Positions 1-9,027 of a DNA stretch of 64,000 bases are shown one piece after another. A program made the position numbers and the translations under genes. Numbering within the stretch: the stretch's first letter is position 1; each line of letters starts with the position of its first letter. The notes under the pieces are model-generated. The model had not been told where the DNA came from. It saw only the letters and a program-made list of their open reading frames with translations, and searched no databases. The DNA comes from Sulfotelmatobacter sp963788225 (GTDB lineage: Bacteria; Acidobacteriota; Terriglobia; Terriglobales; Acidobacteriaceae). The stretch is taken from the NCBI GenBank assembly GCA_963788225.1, contig CAWBGI010000006.1:186001-250000 (forward strand), in the 5' to 3' direction.

Positions 1-154
1 GCTGACCACTTGCCTGGTTGCGACGCTCTATCTTGGACTATTCCCCGGCCGGGTGTTGCAGTTTGCGCAAGATTCCGCTCAGCAATTCGTCCCGCAGGTT
101 TCGGCTGGAGTTACTTCCTCTGTAACTGTTCGGACGGCTCCAGAAATTCCTTGA
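1..154 (+). CDS. C-terminal end of a NuoN-like NADH dehydrogenase subunit (partial)
   Basis: An open frame enters from the left edge (frame of base 2) and stops with TGA at 152-154, giving 50 residues. It contains LYLGLFPGRVLQFAQDS, which resembles the last transmembrane segment and tail of complex I subunit N and related proton-pumping subunits, where a G-x-x-P-G turn follows the final hydrophobic helix. The gene is cut by the window edge, so only the tail can be judged. It converges on the pcm gene, whose stop lies 3 bases away. Any other multi-helix membrane protein with a similar tail is a real alternative. Confidence 0.45.
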   Translation, partial: LTTCLVATLYLGLFPGRVLQFAQDSAQQFVPQVSAGVTSSVTVRTAPEIP

Positions 155-157
155 AAC

Positions 158-787
158 CTAGTTGGGAACCAGGGGAACAAAGCGAACGGGTTCGCGTAGC
201 GAACTTACGGCCGTCCCGTTGAGCATGCGGATAAAGTGCAGCTGTTGAGAATCCTGAGAACCGATGGGAATGATCATTCTGCCTCCTTCGCGGAGTTGAG
301 AGAGCAGCGCAGGAGGCACACGTAGAGCGGCGGCGGAGACGAGGATCGCATCGAAGGGAGCGCGAGCGGGTAGTCCGAGCGCCCCATCTCCGGTGAAGAC
401 GCGCACGTTGGTATAGCCGAGCGCGGCAAGAAGATCTCGGGCGCTCTTGGCGAGCGCCGCGTGACGTTCGATGCTGAAGACCTGTGCGGCAATTTCCGCC
501 AGCAGAGCCGTGACGTAGCCGGAGCCGGTGCCAACCTCAAGAACCATGTCGTGGGGCGTTAGCTGAAGGGATTCCAACATCAGGGCAACGATATAAGGCT
601 GAGAGATTGTTTGGCCGTCTCCGATGGGAAGAGGATGATCTTCATAGGCCTGCGCGCGGTAAGGTTCGGGGACAAATTCGTGCCGGGGAACGCGAAGCAT
701 GGCGTCCAGCACGCGCGGGTCGGAGATGCCGCGGTCCCGCAGTTGGGAGTCGACCATTTGTTGACGAGCGGTGGTCGGGTTGGACAT
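158..787 (-). CDS. pcm: Protein-L-isoaspartate O-methyltransferase
   Basis: A 209-residue SAM-dependent methyltransferase that repairs isoaspartyl residues in damaged proteins in the cytoplasm. The SAM-binding motif VLEVGTGSGYVTALLA lies near residues 78-93, and the family signature around GDGQTISQPYIVALM is present just before it. Length matches the family (about 205-220). The ATG at 785-787 was chosen because the protein then begins MSNPTTARQQMVDSQL, typical of Pcm; an earlier in-frame ATG would add 16 proline-rich residues coded by the repeat-rich intergenic DNA. It lies last in the leftward bamA-surA-tamB series, 111 bases after tamB, with a hairpin-forming repeat between, so co-transcription is uncertain. 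Confidence 0.93.
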   Translation of the reverse strand: MSNPTTARQQMVDSQLRDRGISDPRVLDAMLRVPRHEFVPEPYRAQAYEDHPLPIGDGQTISQPYIVALMLESLQLTPHDMVLEVGTGSGYVTALLAEIAAQVFSIERHAALAKSARDLLAALGYTNVRVFTGDGALGLPARAPFDAILVSAAALRVPPALLSQLREGGRMIIPIGSQDSQQLHFIRMLNGTAVSSLREPVRFVPLVPN

Positions 788-796
788 GAGCAGTAG

Positions 797-893
797 CCAG
801 TGGCCAGGGACCAGGGGCCAGGGAACGGGGATCAAACGACAGCAATGAATCGTCTTCTTTACTGACCCCTGACCCCTGACCCTGGCTGGCCCC
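797..893. repeat. Intergenic inverted repeat of short G/C-rich units
   Basis: Between tamB and pcm the left half repeats ccaggg/ccagggg units (797-830) and the right half repeats the complementary cccctga/ccctgg units (861-893). The two halves can fold on each other as an imperfect hairpin. It may end or attenuate transcription leaving tamB, or be a mobile intergenic repeat; there is no clear T-tract. Confidence 0.55.
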
Positions 894-898
894 TTCTT

Positions 899-3800
899 TT
901 ATTTCTTCCGTCGGCGGATCTGCACGTCGAAGCTGATGACACCGTTCTGGTCGCGGTTGCCGACGAGCGAAACGCTGCGATTGACATAGTACTCCCCCTG
1001 GATAATCTGCTGCGAACTCTGCGACACGTTGGTGGAGTAAGTGAGCGATAGGTTGTTGGCGAACTGTTGCTCGATAGTGATCTGGGGACCGTTGCTGACG
1101 GGATTGGTTATGGTAGTAAGTCCCTGAGGATCGATCCTGATATTGCTGGCGCCAAACAGGCGCTGGAAGCGGCTGCTGGCGGTGTCATTGATCGCCTGAT
1201 TCAAGATGATGTCGCTGGCCTGTTCGGAAAAGACGCTTTGGCCGGATTGTTCCTGGAGTTGCGCAGATTCCTGGCTGGTGCGGCCCAAGGCGAGCAGAGC
1301 GATGATGTCGGATTTAGGCAAGGGAGGCTCGGACCGGTAGTTAATGTTGAGGCGGTCGGGTGTTCCAGTCACCGTGACGTTGAGATCGTAGTTGCGGACG
1401 TGGCTGGAGGCTTGCAGATTGAGTTGGGGCACGATGGCAACTGGATTGGCGAAAGTGATATCGCCGCGTTCGAGGGTAAAGCGGATGCCATGAAAAGTGG
1501 CCTTCCCTTCGAGAATATCGACGCGGCCGAGGACGGCTGGCCGGGCGACCGAGCCGCGAAGGCGCAGATCGGCGTCGCCGGACAGACGTGCGATGGCGGT
1601 GCGCATCTGGAGTTCAGGCGCGGTCTGAACGTGAATGTCGAGCTTGACGTTGTTGAGAGGCGAGTTGGCAACGGTAACCGTTGAGAACTGGCGGCTGCGC
1701 TCGAGATAGGCGCCGAAATCAAACCCAGTAGTCACGGCAATCTTGGTAATGCTGATGTCCCCGGTAACCGTGGACGCGGAACGGCTGCCGATCCAATGCA
1801 ATTCCGTGTTAGCCGTGGAACTGACGCCGGGCGGATAACGCAAGCGAACATCCTTACCGGCGGCGGTGAGATTGAAGTTGAATTGCCGGTTCAGGTAATT
1901 CGCATCGCCTTTGAGATCAACCGTGCCGCCCCCGGTGTGAGCCGTGAGTGTCTCAATGTGGATGCGATCGCGCGTGAACAAAAGGGAGCCATTGAGTTCA
2001 GTGAGGCCACTAGGCACTCCGGCGTAGGAGACGGCACCGTTGGTCATTTGAAAGCTGCCCTGCGGCATAGGCTCGGCAATGGTGCCGCCGACCGCCAGGT
2101 TCATGGTGACGAGGCCAGACGCAGTGAAATCGGGGTCGAAACTGGACAGCAGTTTGAGATCGAGGCGGCCATCGGCGGTAAGGTCGATTGTACGCGAGCC
2201 CGACAGTTGAACAGTACCGTGCGCGGTGAGGTCCGTACCTTCCCCCACGAGGTGAAGTTGCTGGATGTTAATCGACCTGTCGGCAAGGACGAAGCGAATG
2301 GGATCCTGATTGCTGATCTTTACATTCTCGACCTCGAGCGAAAGTGCGCTCAGGTTGCCGGTCAGGCTCCATTGCCCGGGCTTGAGCAGCGGCCCCCGCA
2401 GCTCAAGAGAGCCGGTGACGGCAGGATGTCCGGTAAGTTGGCCGCGGAAATAGGGGCGCCAGAGGGCGTCAATATCCAGTTGGTCCGTTTGAAACGACAA
2501 GTTGGCGGGATAGTCGGTGCGCAACCGCACAGTGCCTTTGACCAGCAACGAACCGTGCTCGAAGTGGGAATTGCCGGTGACGTGAAGCTCGCCGCCTTCC
2601 GTAAAAACCTGCACATCGAGTTCACCGGCGACTTCACCGGCAAATGCGAGGTTTCGGAGGTGAACCCCTGCACTAAGGACGGGAGCTTCCGGAGTGCCCG
2701 AGCCTTTGAGAACGAAGTCGGCTCGCCCTTCGACAGGCAAACGATCTACATGAATCTGCCGGATGCCGGCGAGGTCGAAATTGTTACCCACCAGATCGAG
2801 GCGATAAGCGCGGGAAGAATACCGATACGCGGCACTTCCAGTCACGATCGAATCGTCGTGAAAAAGATGGATGTCATCGAAAGCGAATTCACCGTGAGCG
2901 ACATGAAAGTTGGAATCAAATTGCTGAACGGTTTCACCGTAGGCGATGGCGTTGGTGAGATGGATTTGTCCGTCGCCGTGCAGATCGGACAAGGTGCCGG
3001 CCGCCTGCACAAAAAGATCCGTCTTGCCAAAGATGGGATAGTTGTACCCGGTGACGGCCTGGATTTGAGCGATATCAGTGTTGTGAAGATTAGCGCGCAA
3101 GGTGATGACGCTGTCGCCGGTGAGATGGCCGTGCTGGAGAGTGGCGGAAGCGTCGAACTCGGCGGAAGTGTCGTCGCGCTGCAGCGTGGCCTTGTGCAGG
3201 GCGAGAGCCTGGAAGGAAAGCTGGATAGAGGCGGAAAGAGAGTCCCACTGCGTTCTGAGTGGACGTGTGTTGGCTGTGGCGGGCAGCGTGATGTCGAAAT
3301 CGTCAACTGTCAGATTGCCGGCAAGCTGAGGGGAAGAGAGTGAACCGCTCATGTTGCCGGTGAAAGTGGCGCTGCCATTCAGCACGACTGGGAACATCGC
3401 GGGACCACGAACGACCTCGACAAAGGGCAGCCAGTCCGCGAGACTCGACGTGGAAACAGAGAGGCGAACGGCGGACGCGGAAGAAAGTGTGCCAGACGCT
3501 TGCACGTGGCTGGTGGGCGTGGTCAGAGTGAACTGCGGCAGATTCAACGTGTCGTTGGCAGCGTAGTAGAGACCATTGGCGTGGGCGCTGATTCGCAAGT
3601 GCCCGGGGATGTGCCGCTCGGGAGGAGTGACGTCGAGCGCGAATTGGACTTCCGCGTCGCGCGGCGTTCCCTTCCAGCGCGTTTCGAGCGTACCGGACGC
3701 CAACGCGACAGGATGGAAGTGTGGAAATGGGTGCGCGGGAGCATTCAGCGCTTCGGCAAGATCTTCCGCGGAGAGATCGTGCAGTTGCAGCTGAACGATG

Positions 3801-5002
3801 GCGTTTTGGATTGCCGGCGGCTTCGGCTTGGGCGTTTTTACGCCGGGCTTAGTCGGTAACGGCGCGGCAGAAACGATGGCGGTTTCGAGTTTTTTTCTAG
3901 CCGCAGCAGATAAGTGCTGAAAGGGCGCCAGCCACTGATTGATTTCGGCATCGCCAGTGACGCCTCCGCCGAAAATCCTCCCTTGCAGTTTGGAGAGTTT
4001 CAGTTGCTGGTCAGTGACTGAGTAGTCGGCGTTGATCGAGGCTTTGGAGAACGAAATCTGATCGTTCTGCCAGCCGAGATCGCGAAGAGCGAGCGCACCA
4101 TTGCTGGCGAACTGCTCCAAAGACCAATCACCGTGTCCCTTGAGTTCGAGCACACCAGCGCGCACCCTCCGCTGACGGGCAATGGATGCGGCTTCTGCGA
4201 GGTTGACCTGGGCCTCGTAAGAACCCTGCAGATGCGGATGGCGGAAGTCTGTGATTTGGCCGCCGGCAGAAAGATGAGAGTGGCCGGTGTTCCACTTGAG
4301 TGAAGGAATGGCCGCAGAGTCGGATGCCAGGCTGAATTCCGCCGTGGTCATCCACGCAAAGGGACGGCAGTCCATCAGCTTGGTATCGACCAGACCGAAC
4401 TGAAGGCGTCCATCGTAGCGGCCACGAAGGAAAGAATAGTCCATCTGGAGCGAAGCATCGCGAGCTGCAAAGTCAACGGGGATGGTCTGGTCGTCCCAGA
4501 GGATCTGGCCGTGGCGGAGTTCGAAACGATTGATGGAAAGAGCAAAGAGCCGCTCGACAGTGGTTTCGCCGCTCACTGTCCCGCTCTGTCGCCGAGGAAA
4601 ATTAGTGCTGCCGCCGGGATAGAACGCTACGTGGACGATGGGTTGCTCGATGATCACTTCGTGGAAGCCGAACTCGGACCGAAGAAGCGAGTAGATCTTC
4701 AGACGAGCCACGATGCGGTCCACGTGGGCGAGGGGAACCTCGGTGGCGGACTCGCGGCCGTGGACGGTAATGCCGCGCACGTCCACCTGCAAACGAAAGG
4801 GAGTGGTATGGATGCTGCCGATTTCGACGCGGCCTCCGGTGATGCGCTCCAGTTCGGCGACCAGGCGGCGGCGCACCAGAACTTGGAAAGATTCTGTGTT
4901 CACGTAAACGAACAGACTGACCGCGCCAACAATGCCGGCTGCGGCCACGATCAACAGATATTTCCACCAGCGGCGGGTGGGTTTGGTGGAGCTGTCGTTC
5001 AC
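899..5002 (-). CDS. tamB: TamB-like inner-membrane protein (DUF490/AsmA-like translocation protein)
   Basis: A 1367-residue protein with one N-terminal membrane anchor (about residues 12-34), then a long beta-rich periplasmic body and a C-terminal TamB domain ending in FDVQIRRRKK. TamB-type proteins bridge inner and outer membrane and work with an Omp85 partner in outer-membrane protein insertion and/or phospholipid transport. The late segment with GRVDILEGKATFHGIRFTLERG and NINYRSEPPLPKSDIIALL is characteristic of the conserved C-terminal domain. The GTG at 5002 was chosen because it overlaps the upstream surA-like stop as GTGA and places the membrane anchor at the N terminus; the frame upstream is antisense-like filler. 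It lies directly after the Omp85 and SurA-like genes, which supports a joint role in envelope assembly. Confidence 0.85.
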   Translation of the reverse strand: MNDSSTKPTRRWWKYLLIVAAAGIVGAVSLFVYVNTESFQVLVRRRLVAELERITGGRVEIGSIHTTPFRLQVDVRGITVHGRESATEVPLAHVDRIVARLKIYSLLRSEFGFHEVIIEQPIVHVAFYPGGSTNFPRRQSGTVSGETTVERLFALSINRFELRHGQILWDDQTIPVDFAARDASLQMDYSFLRGRYDGRLQFGLVDTKLMDCRPFAWMTTAEFSLASDSAAIPSLKWNTGHSHLSAGGQITDFRHPHLQGSYEAQVNLAEAASIARQRRVRAGVLELKGHGDWSLEQFASNGALALRDLGWQNDQISFSKASINADYSVTDQQLKLSKLQGRIFGGGVTGDAEINQWLAPFQHLSAAARKKLETAIVSAAPLPTKPGVKTPKPKPPAIQNAIVQLQLHDLSAEDLAEALNAPAHPFPHFHPVALASGTLETRWKGTPRDAEVQFALDVTPPERHIPGHLRISAHANGLYYAANDTLNLPQFTLTTPTSHVQASGTLSSASAVRLSVSTSSLADWLPFVEVVRGPAMFPVVLNGSATFTGNMSGSLSSPQLAGNLTVDDFDITLPATANTRPLRTQWDSLSASIQLSFQALALHKATLQRDDTSAEFDASATLQHGHLTGDSVITLRANLHNTDIAQIQAVTGYNYPIFGKTDLFVQAAGTLSDLHGDGQIHLTNAIAYGETVQQFDSNFHVAHGEFAFDDIHLFHDDSIVTGSAAYRYSSRAYRLDLVGNNFDLAGIRQIHVDRLPVEGRADFVLKGSGTPEAPVLSAGVHLRNLAFAGEVAGELDVQVFTEGGELHVTGNSHFEHGSLLVKGTVRLRTDYPANLSFQTDQLDIDALWRPYFRGQLTGHPAVTGSLELRGPLLKPGQWSLTGNLSALSLEVENVKISNQDPIRFVLADRSINIQQLHLVGEGTDLTAHGTVQLSGSRTIDLTADGRLDLKLLSSFDPDFTASGLVTMNLAVGGTIAEPMPQGSFQMTNGAVSYAGVPSGLTELNGSLLFTRDRIHIETLTAHTGGGTVDLKGDANYLNRQFNFNLTAAGKDVRLRYPPGVSSTANTELHWIGSRSASTVTGDISITKIAVTTGFDFGAYLERSRQFSTVTVANSPLNNVKLDIHVQTAPELQMRTAIARLSGDADLRLRGSVARPAVLGRVDILEGKATFHGIRFTLERGDITFANPVAIVPQLNLQASSHVRNYDLNVTVTGTPDRLNINYRSEPPLPKSDIIALLALGRTSQESAQLQEQSGQSVFSEQASDIILNQAINDTASSRFQRLFGASNIRIDPQGLTTITNPVSNGPQITIEQQFANNLSLTYSTNVSQSSQQIIQGEYYVNRSVSLVGNRDQNGVISFDVQIRRRKK

Positions 5003-5712
5003 TGCGATCGGACTCCCGGGTCGTTGGCAGACGATGTGACGCCGGGGATACGAACCTGCCCTTCGGAGCGCAAGGTTTGCAGCCAGGAGACGAGCAACTC
5101 GCTCATCTTCTGCTCGGTCAGCAGCTCGCGAATCGTCGCCGAGACTTCGGCGAGCGGAACTTCGGATGCCCCGGACTGCTTCAACTTGGGAACGAACTGG
5201 TCGCGGTAGTAAGCCTCGATGGATTTGGAATCGATCTGAACGGTGGGACGAAGGCGGGCCTCGACGAGGCGCATCACGTCGATCTGCTGCCGGACGCGGG
5301 CAAGAAGATCCTTTTCTGTAAGGTGGTACTGAGCCAGCAGGGCCTGCCAAGCCTCATTCGATGCCGCCTGAGGATATAGCTTGCGGGCATCGGCAACGCG
5401 TGTGGAGGCCTCGGCCTCTGTGGCGTGCAGGAAGTTGGCGGATTTCATCTGCTCGCGCAGAAGTTCCTGGTCAATGAGGCGGTCGAGAACCGCACGGCGG
5501 TCGTCGTCGGTGAACTGGGCCACGGTGCGATTGGCGAGAAGCGCTTCGTAGTAGAGAGCTTCGTCCCAGTCGGACTGCAGGATCACACGACCGTTCACTG
5601 TAGCCACGATGCGGTCGATCACCTCGGCTGAGCTACTAACAGGGGCAAAAAACAGTGCTGACACCGCCAGTGCAAGCACGACAATGGAAATCGTTTTGGT
5701 TCGAAATCTCAT
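4999..5712 (-). CDS. SurA N-terminal-domain periplasmic chaperone-like protein
   Basis: A 237-residue exported protein. Residues 1-29 form a signal peptide (MRFRTKTISIVVLALAVSAL start, cleavage near SSA-E). The mature start EVIDRIVATVNGRVILQSDW matches the SurA/PpiC chaperone N-domain, followed by a helical region with the RLIDQELLREQ signature. No parvulin isomerase domain is visible, so it is probably a chaperone-only form about half the length of E. coli SurA. The ATG at 5710-5712 overlaps the upstream bamA-like stop as TGATG, and its own stop overlaps tamB as GTGA, so translation of the three is probably coupled. Confidence 0.78.
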   Translation of the reverse strand: MRFRTKTISIVVLALAVSALFFAPVSSSAEVIDRIVATVNGRVILQSDWDEALYYEALLANRTVAQFTDDDRRAVLDRLIDQELLREQMKSANFLHATEAEASTRVADARKLYPQAASNEAWQALLAQYHLTEKDLLARVRQQIDVMRLVEARLRPTVQIDSKSIEAYYRDQFVPKLKQSGASEVPLAEVSATIRELLTEQKMSELLVSWLQTLRSEGQVRIPGVTSSANDPGVRSQ

Positions 5713-8700
5713 CAAAATGGCTGGCCTATGCTGAAAAAAAGGTTGAAATGCCGCATACGCTCCGGGATAAAAGGCGGCACCACTGGTGCCGGAGGAGGCG
5801 GCGGCACCTGCGTAATCGACGTATAGCCAGTCGGATAAGCCGTCGGATTCAAATTGTACCCGAAGTCGAAGCGTAATGGCCCGATGGGTGTCTTGTAACG
5901 CAATCCGATGCCGACCGCGTGGGAAGTGTAGTCGTAGCCCGAATTGTCGAATTGGCTGACGCAACCGTTGTACTGGTTCAACCCCGTTTGGGAGATGTAT
6001 TGCAGGCCGCCAGGGGGAACGAATTGCAGGCACTGCGAAGGGCTGGGCTGGTGCCAGCGCAACAGGCCTTTGAGCATGTCGTGACCGGCGGTGAAGACGT
6101 TGCCCATGTCGTGAAAGATAGCGAAGCCGAAACCTTCCCCGAGAAAAGGCAAAGTGACCTGGGGAAGGCGCAACTCCTCGCTGTTGACGAAGAGAGCTGT
6201 GCCGCCGACAGGAAAACCGGAATCGGGATCGCGGGGTCCTGCCTGATTCAACCCGAACCCGCGATGGGAGTTGCCGCCGCCGGCGAAAAAAACTTCGGGC
6301 AGCGGGATTACCGAAATACCAGCCGGACACGAGTTAAGGCTTAAGCCGCTGAGTTGACAGGCTCCCGGCGGGAAAACCAGCGTGCCGTGATAAACCTGCT
6401 CTAATCCCAAAGTGGTGGAGCGCGCAAAGACAAGTTTGTGATTGGGCCGGCCAAAGGCGTAGTAGGTGGAATCCTGCGCGAGAGCACGAGCGAAATTAGC
6501 CTGAGAACCAAAGTAACTGGATGCGGCGAAAGCGTCCAGCGTGAAGTATTGCCCTTTCGTGCTTTCGAGAGGATTATCCCGTTTATCGCGGATAAACGTA
6601 AACCCGGGACCGCCCACACGTGCGGGCAGAGAAAACAAATTAAATTCGGCCGGTGAAAAGTTCTCAGCCAGGTGGCTGGCTTTCACGTAGCGATAATCGA
6701 AGCGGTAAGTAATAGAAGTGGAGTGACCGAGTTGCAGCTTGCCGATTTGCTGGCGGAGATCGATTTTGCCTTCTTCGCGCTGTGAGGTGAAGGTGGCAAC
6801 GTCCAGGCTGTTGTCGTAAAAAATGGTGTAGAAAATCTTGAAGCGTTCCTGGTTGAAGAGCTTGGGGATTTCGTAACTGATGAGGCCGCGCTGCTGCAGG
6901 CGTCCGACGTGGGACTGGAAGGTAAGGGTCTGGTCGCGGCCGCCCACGTTGAGGCGTGTAACATCGAATCCGACTCGGGGGCTTACGCCAGTCGATCCCG
7001 TGGGGGCTGTGGTGCCTGAGGGCAGGCCAGTTTCGAATTCCAGTCCAAGGCCGTAGGTAAAGGTGTAGCGCTTGGCTTCCTGTATCTGGACCAGAACATT
7101 TTTCTGGGGATCGGTTCCCTCAGGGTTCTGGACCGCTGTATCGACCTGGTTGAAGATGCCGAGATCGTACAGCTTGCTCTGCGTAAGAAGCAGGTCCTGC
7201 TGGCTCAGAGGCTGGCCGGCGGCGACTTGAATCTCGCGCTGCACGATGAAGTCGCGGGTGTGATCGAGCCCGGCGACCATTACCTGATTGACAAAGAACT
7301 CTTCACCCTCCTGAATGGTGTAGGTGACGTCTTCGCGGGTAGGCTGACCGGATGAGGGCTTGGCGGTGATCTCGAGGGTAGCGTTAGAAAAACCGTGATT
7401 GAAGTAGTAGTTGAGGATGGAGTCGCGATCTTTTCCAAGGTTCTGTTCGGAGTAGGGCTGGCCCACGGTGGTGTTGAGTTCGGGAAAAGCCCTGGCGTCT
7501 ATCTTCTGGTTGCCGACAATACGGAACGCACCGACCAGAGTCTGCGGACCTTCGTCGATCTGAATGTGCACGGCGATGTGGTTCTGGGCGCCGTGATAGT
7601 TGTCGTCAACCTTGGTCTGAATCTTCACATCACGAAATCCGTTGGAAACGTAGAGAGCTTGCAGGTTGGCTACGTCGCTTTTTAGCAAGGCTCCGCTGTA
7701 GCGTCCGTGGGAGAGAAGTGTTCCGGAAGTTTGAATCTGTAGACGAACCTTCAGCATTTGCCTCGAGAAATATTTATTCCCAGTGATCTCGATTAAATCG
7801 ATCTTGTGCAAGAGACCGGGATCGATGCGATACGTAACGCGAATCGTCTCCGGGCTGCTCTCCTTCTGAATCTCGACCTTGGCGTCGAAGTGGCCGCGGC
7901 TTTGCAGATAGTTGAGAAGGTTGCGCTTGCCTTCGTTGAGGAGATCATCGTCAAGAGCGTTCTCTTCGTAGACGGGTACTTGTTTTTTCAAAAGACCGCG
8001 GCCGATGCGAAAGCCTTCCGCGGAGATGAGGACGACCGGCCCGGGTTCAATCAGATAGGTATAGTCGACGGCATTGGAATCGGGATGGTATTTCTGTTGG
8101 GCGATCGACACTTGAGCGAGCACGCGCTGTTGCTTCTGAAATTTCTTGCGCAAGTACTGCAGCGAATTCGTGACACGGGCGGCCGTCACGCCTTCGCCGG
8201 GGTGCATTCTGGCGATGTCCTGCAATTGGGCCTGGGAGAAGGCTGAGTGTCCGGTGGCGTTCACCTCGCCAATTTTGGCGGGCTCTCCCGGCGTGATGTG
8301 AAAGAGAATGTTGACCTGCTGGGTGGCAGCATTGGAAGCGCTTTCGGCGGTGACGCGGGCGCGGTAATAGCCGTTCTCCTGCATGAGCTGCCGGACGTTC
8401 TGCAGGGCGCGGTCGAGTTTATCGAGTGAATAGAGTTCCCCGAGCTGGAATTTGGCCGCATTGAGGATTTGATTGGTGTTGGGGTGGCCGGGCGCGCCCT
8501 CCACATCGACGGCGCCAACAAAAAAGTTGAGCGAGGTGGCGAAGGTGAGCACCACGTCCGAACCCGACGGAATGACTTCGGCCTGGATATCGGCAAAGCG
8601 TCCGGTGGCGAAGAGGATGCGGATGCTTTCGCGGATCTGGTCGCGGTCGAGCGGCTGGCCTGGTTTCTGCGGGATCATTTGCAGCAGGTGGTCGCGGTCA

Positions 8701-8882
8701 GGCACGCCGGGTAGTTCGATGGACCGGACAGTACGCCCGAAGTAATGGGACATAGCATCGGGAGTTGAGGAGTGCTGCGGTTCTTGTGATGGCTGCGAAA
8801 ACGCGGATGCGGACGATCCGGCGGCGGCCGGGCCGAGCGAAAGCATGATCAAGATGGAAAATGCCGCGTACCGTCTCAACAA
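5712..8882 (-). CDS. Omp85-family outer-membrane assembly protein (BamA/TamA-like)
   Basis: About 1056 residues: an N-terminal signal segment (YAAFSILIMLSLGPAAAG), several POTRA repeats, then a C-terminal 16-strand barrel domain that ends in FNLFFSIGQPF, an outer-membrane terminal strand. It inserts beta-barrel proteins or partners TamB. It is longer than E. coli BamA (about 810), in line with extra POTRA units. The start is uncertain: tandem TTG codons at 8882 and 8879 sit 6 and 9 bases after an AAGGA box and place the signal peptide at the N terminus; an upstream ATG at 9023 would add 47 residues without character and nearly abut the divergent thiF-like gene. It heads the leftward surA-like/tamB run. 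Whether it is the general BamA or the TamB partner cannot be decided from this window. Confidence 0.85.
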   Translation of the reverse strand: MLRRYAAFSILIMLSLGPAAAGSSASAFSQPSQEPQHSSTPDAMSHYFGRTVRSIELPGVPDRDHLLQMIPQKPGQPLDRDQIRESIRILFATGRFADIQAEVIPSGSDVVLTFATSLNFFVGAVDVEGAPGHPNTNQILNAAKFQLGELYSLDKLDRALQNVRQLMQENGYYRARVTAESASNAATQQVNILFHITPGEPAKIGEVNATGHSAFSQAQLQDIARMHPGEGVTAARVTNSLQYLRKKFQKQQRVLAQVSIAQQKYHPDSNAVDYTYLIEPGPVVLISAEGFRIGRGLLKKQVPVYEENALDDDLLNEGKRNLLNYLQSRGHFDAKVEIQKESSPETIRVTYRIDPGLLHKIDLIEITGNKYFSRQMLKVRLQIQTSGTLLSHGRYSGALLKSDVANLQALYVSNGFRDVKIQTKVDDNYHGAQNHIAVHIQIDEGPQTLVGAFRIVGNQKIDARAFPELNTTVGQPYSEQNLGKDRDSILNYYFNHGFSNATLEITAKPSSGQPTREDVTYTIQEGEEFFVNQVMVAGLDHTRDFIVQREIQVAAGQPLSQQDLLLTQSKLYDLGIFNQVDTAVQNPEGTDPQKNVLVQIQEAKRYTFTYGLGLEFETGLPSGTTAPTGSTGVSPRVGFDVTRLNVGGRDQTLTFQSHVGRLQQRGLISYEIPKLFNQERFKIFYTIFYDNSLDVATFTSQREEGKIDLRQQIGKLQLGHSTSITYRFDYRYVKASHLAENFSPAEFNLFSLPARVGGPGFTFIRDKRDNPLESTKGQYFTLDAFAASSYFGSQANFARALAQDSTYYAFGRPNHKLVFARSTTLGLEQVYHGTLVFPPGACQLSGLSLNSCPAGISVIPLPEVFFAGGGNSHRGFGLNQAGPRDPDSGFPVGGTALFVNSEELRLPQVTLPFLGEGFGFAIFHDMGNVFTAGHDMLKGLLRWHQPSPSQCLQFVPPGGLQYISQTGLNQYNGCVSQFDNSGYDYTSHAVGIGLRYKTPIGPLRFDFGYNLNPTAYPTGYTSITQVPPPPPAPVVPPFIPERMRHFNLFFSIGQPF

Positions 8883-9027
8883 AACAAGTCCTTGGGCCCC
8901 TTGCCTATGTTCGATGAAGCGGCGGAAGGCCTGTGTTGTCTGCCTCCAGGCGGCGGAAGCAGTCCAGCCACTTATAATAAAGGTTTTGTAGGTCAGAACT
9001 GGTGACCTCCTTGAGGCGGGCAAAGAG

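Noticed and set aside
1796..3343. Long open frame (515 codons) on the plus strand inside tamB
   Set aside because: It lies antisense to a well-supported gene, has no recognisable domain, and such shadow frames are expected in GC-rich DNA. Similar shadows at 18349-20391, 26348-27892, 32868-34661, 36303-38105 and 40934-42523 were rejected for the same reason.
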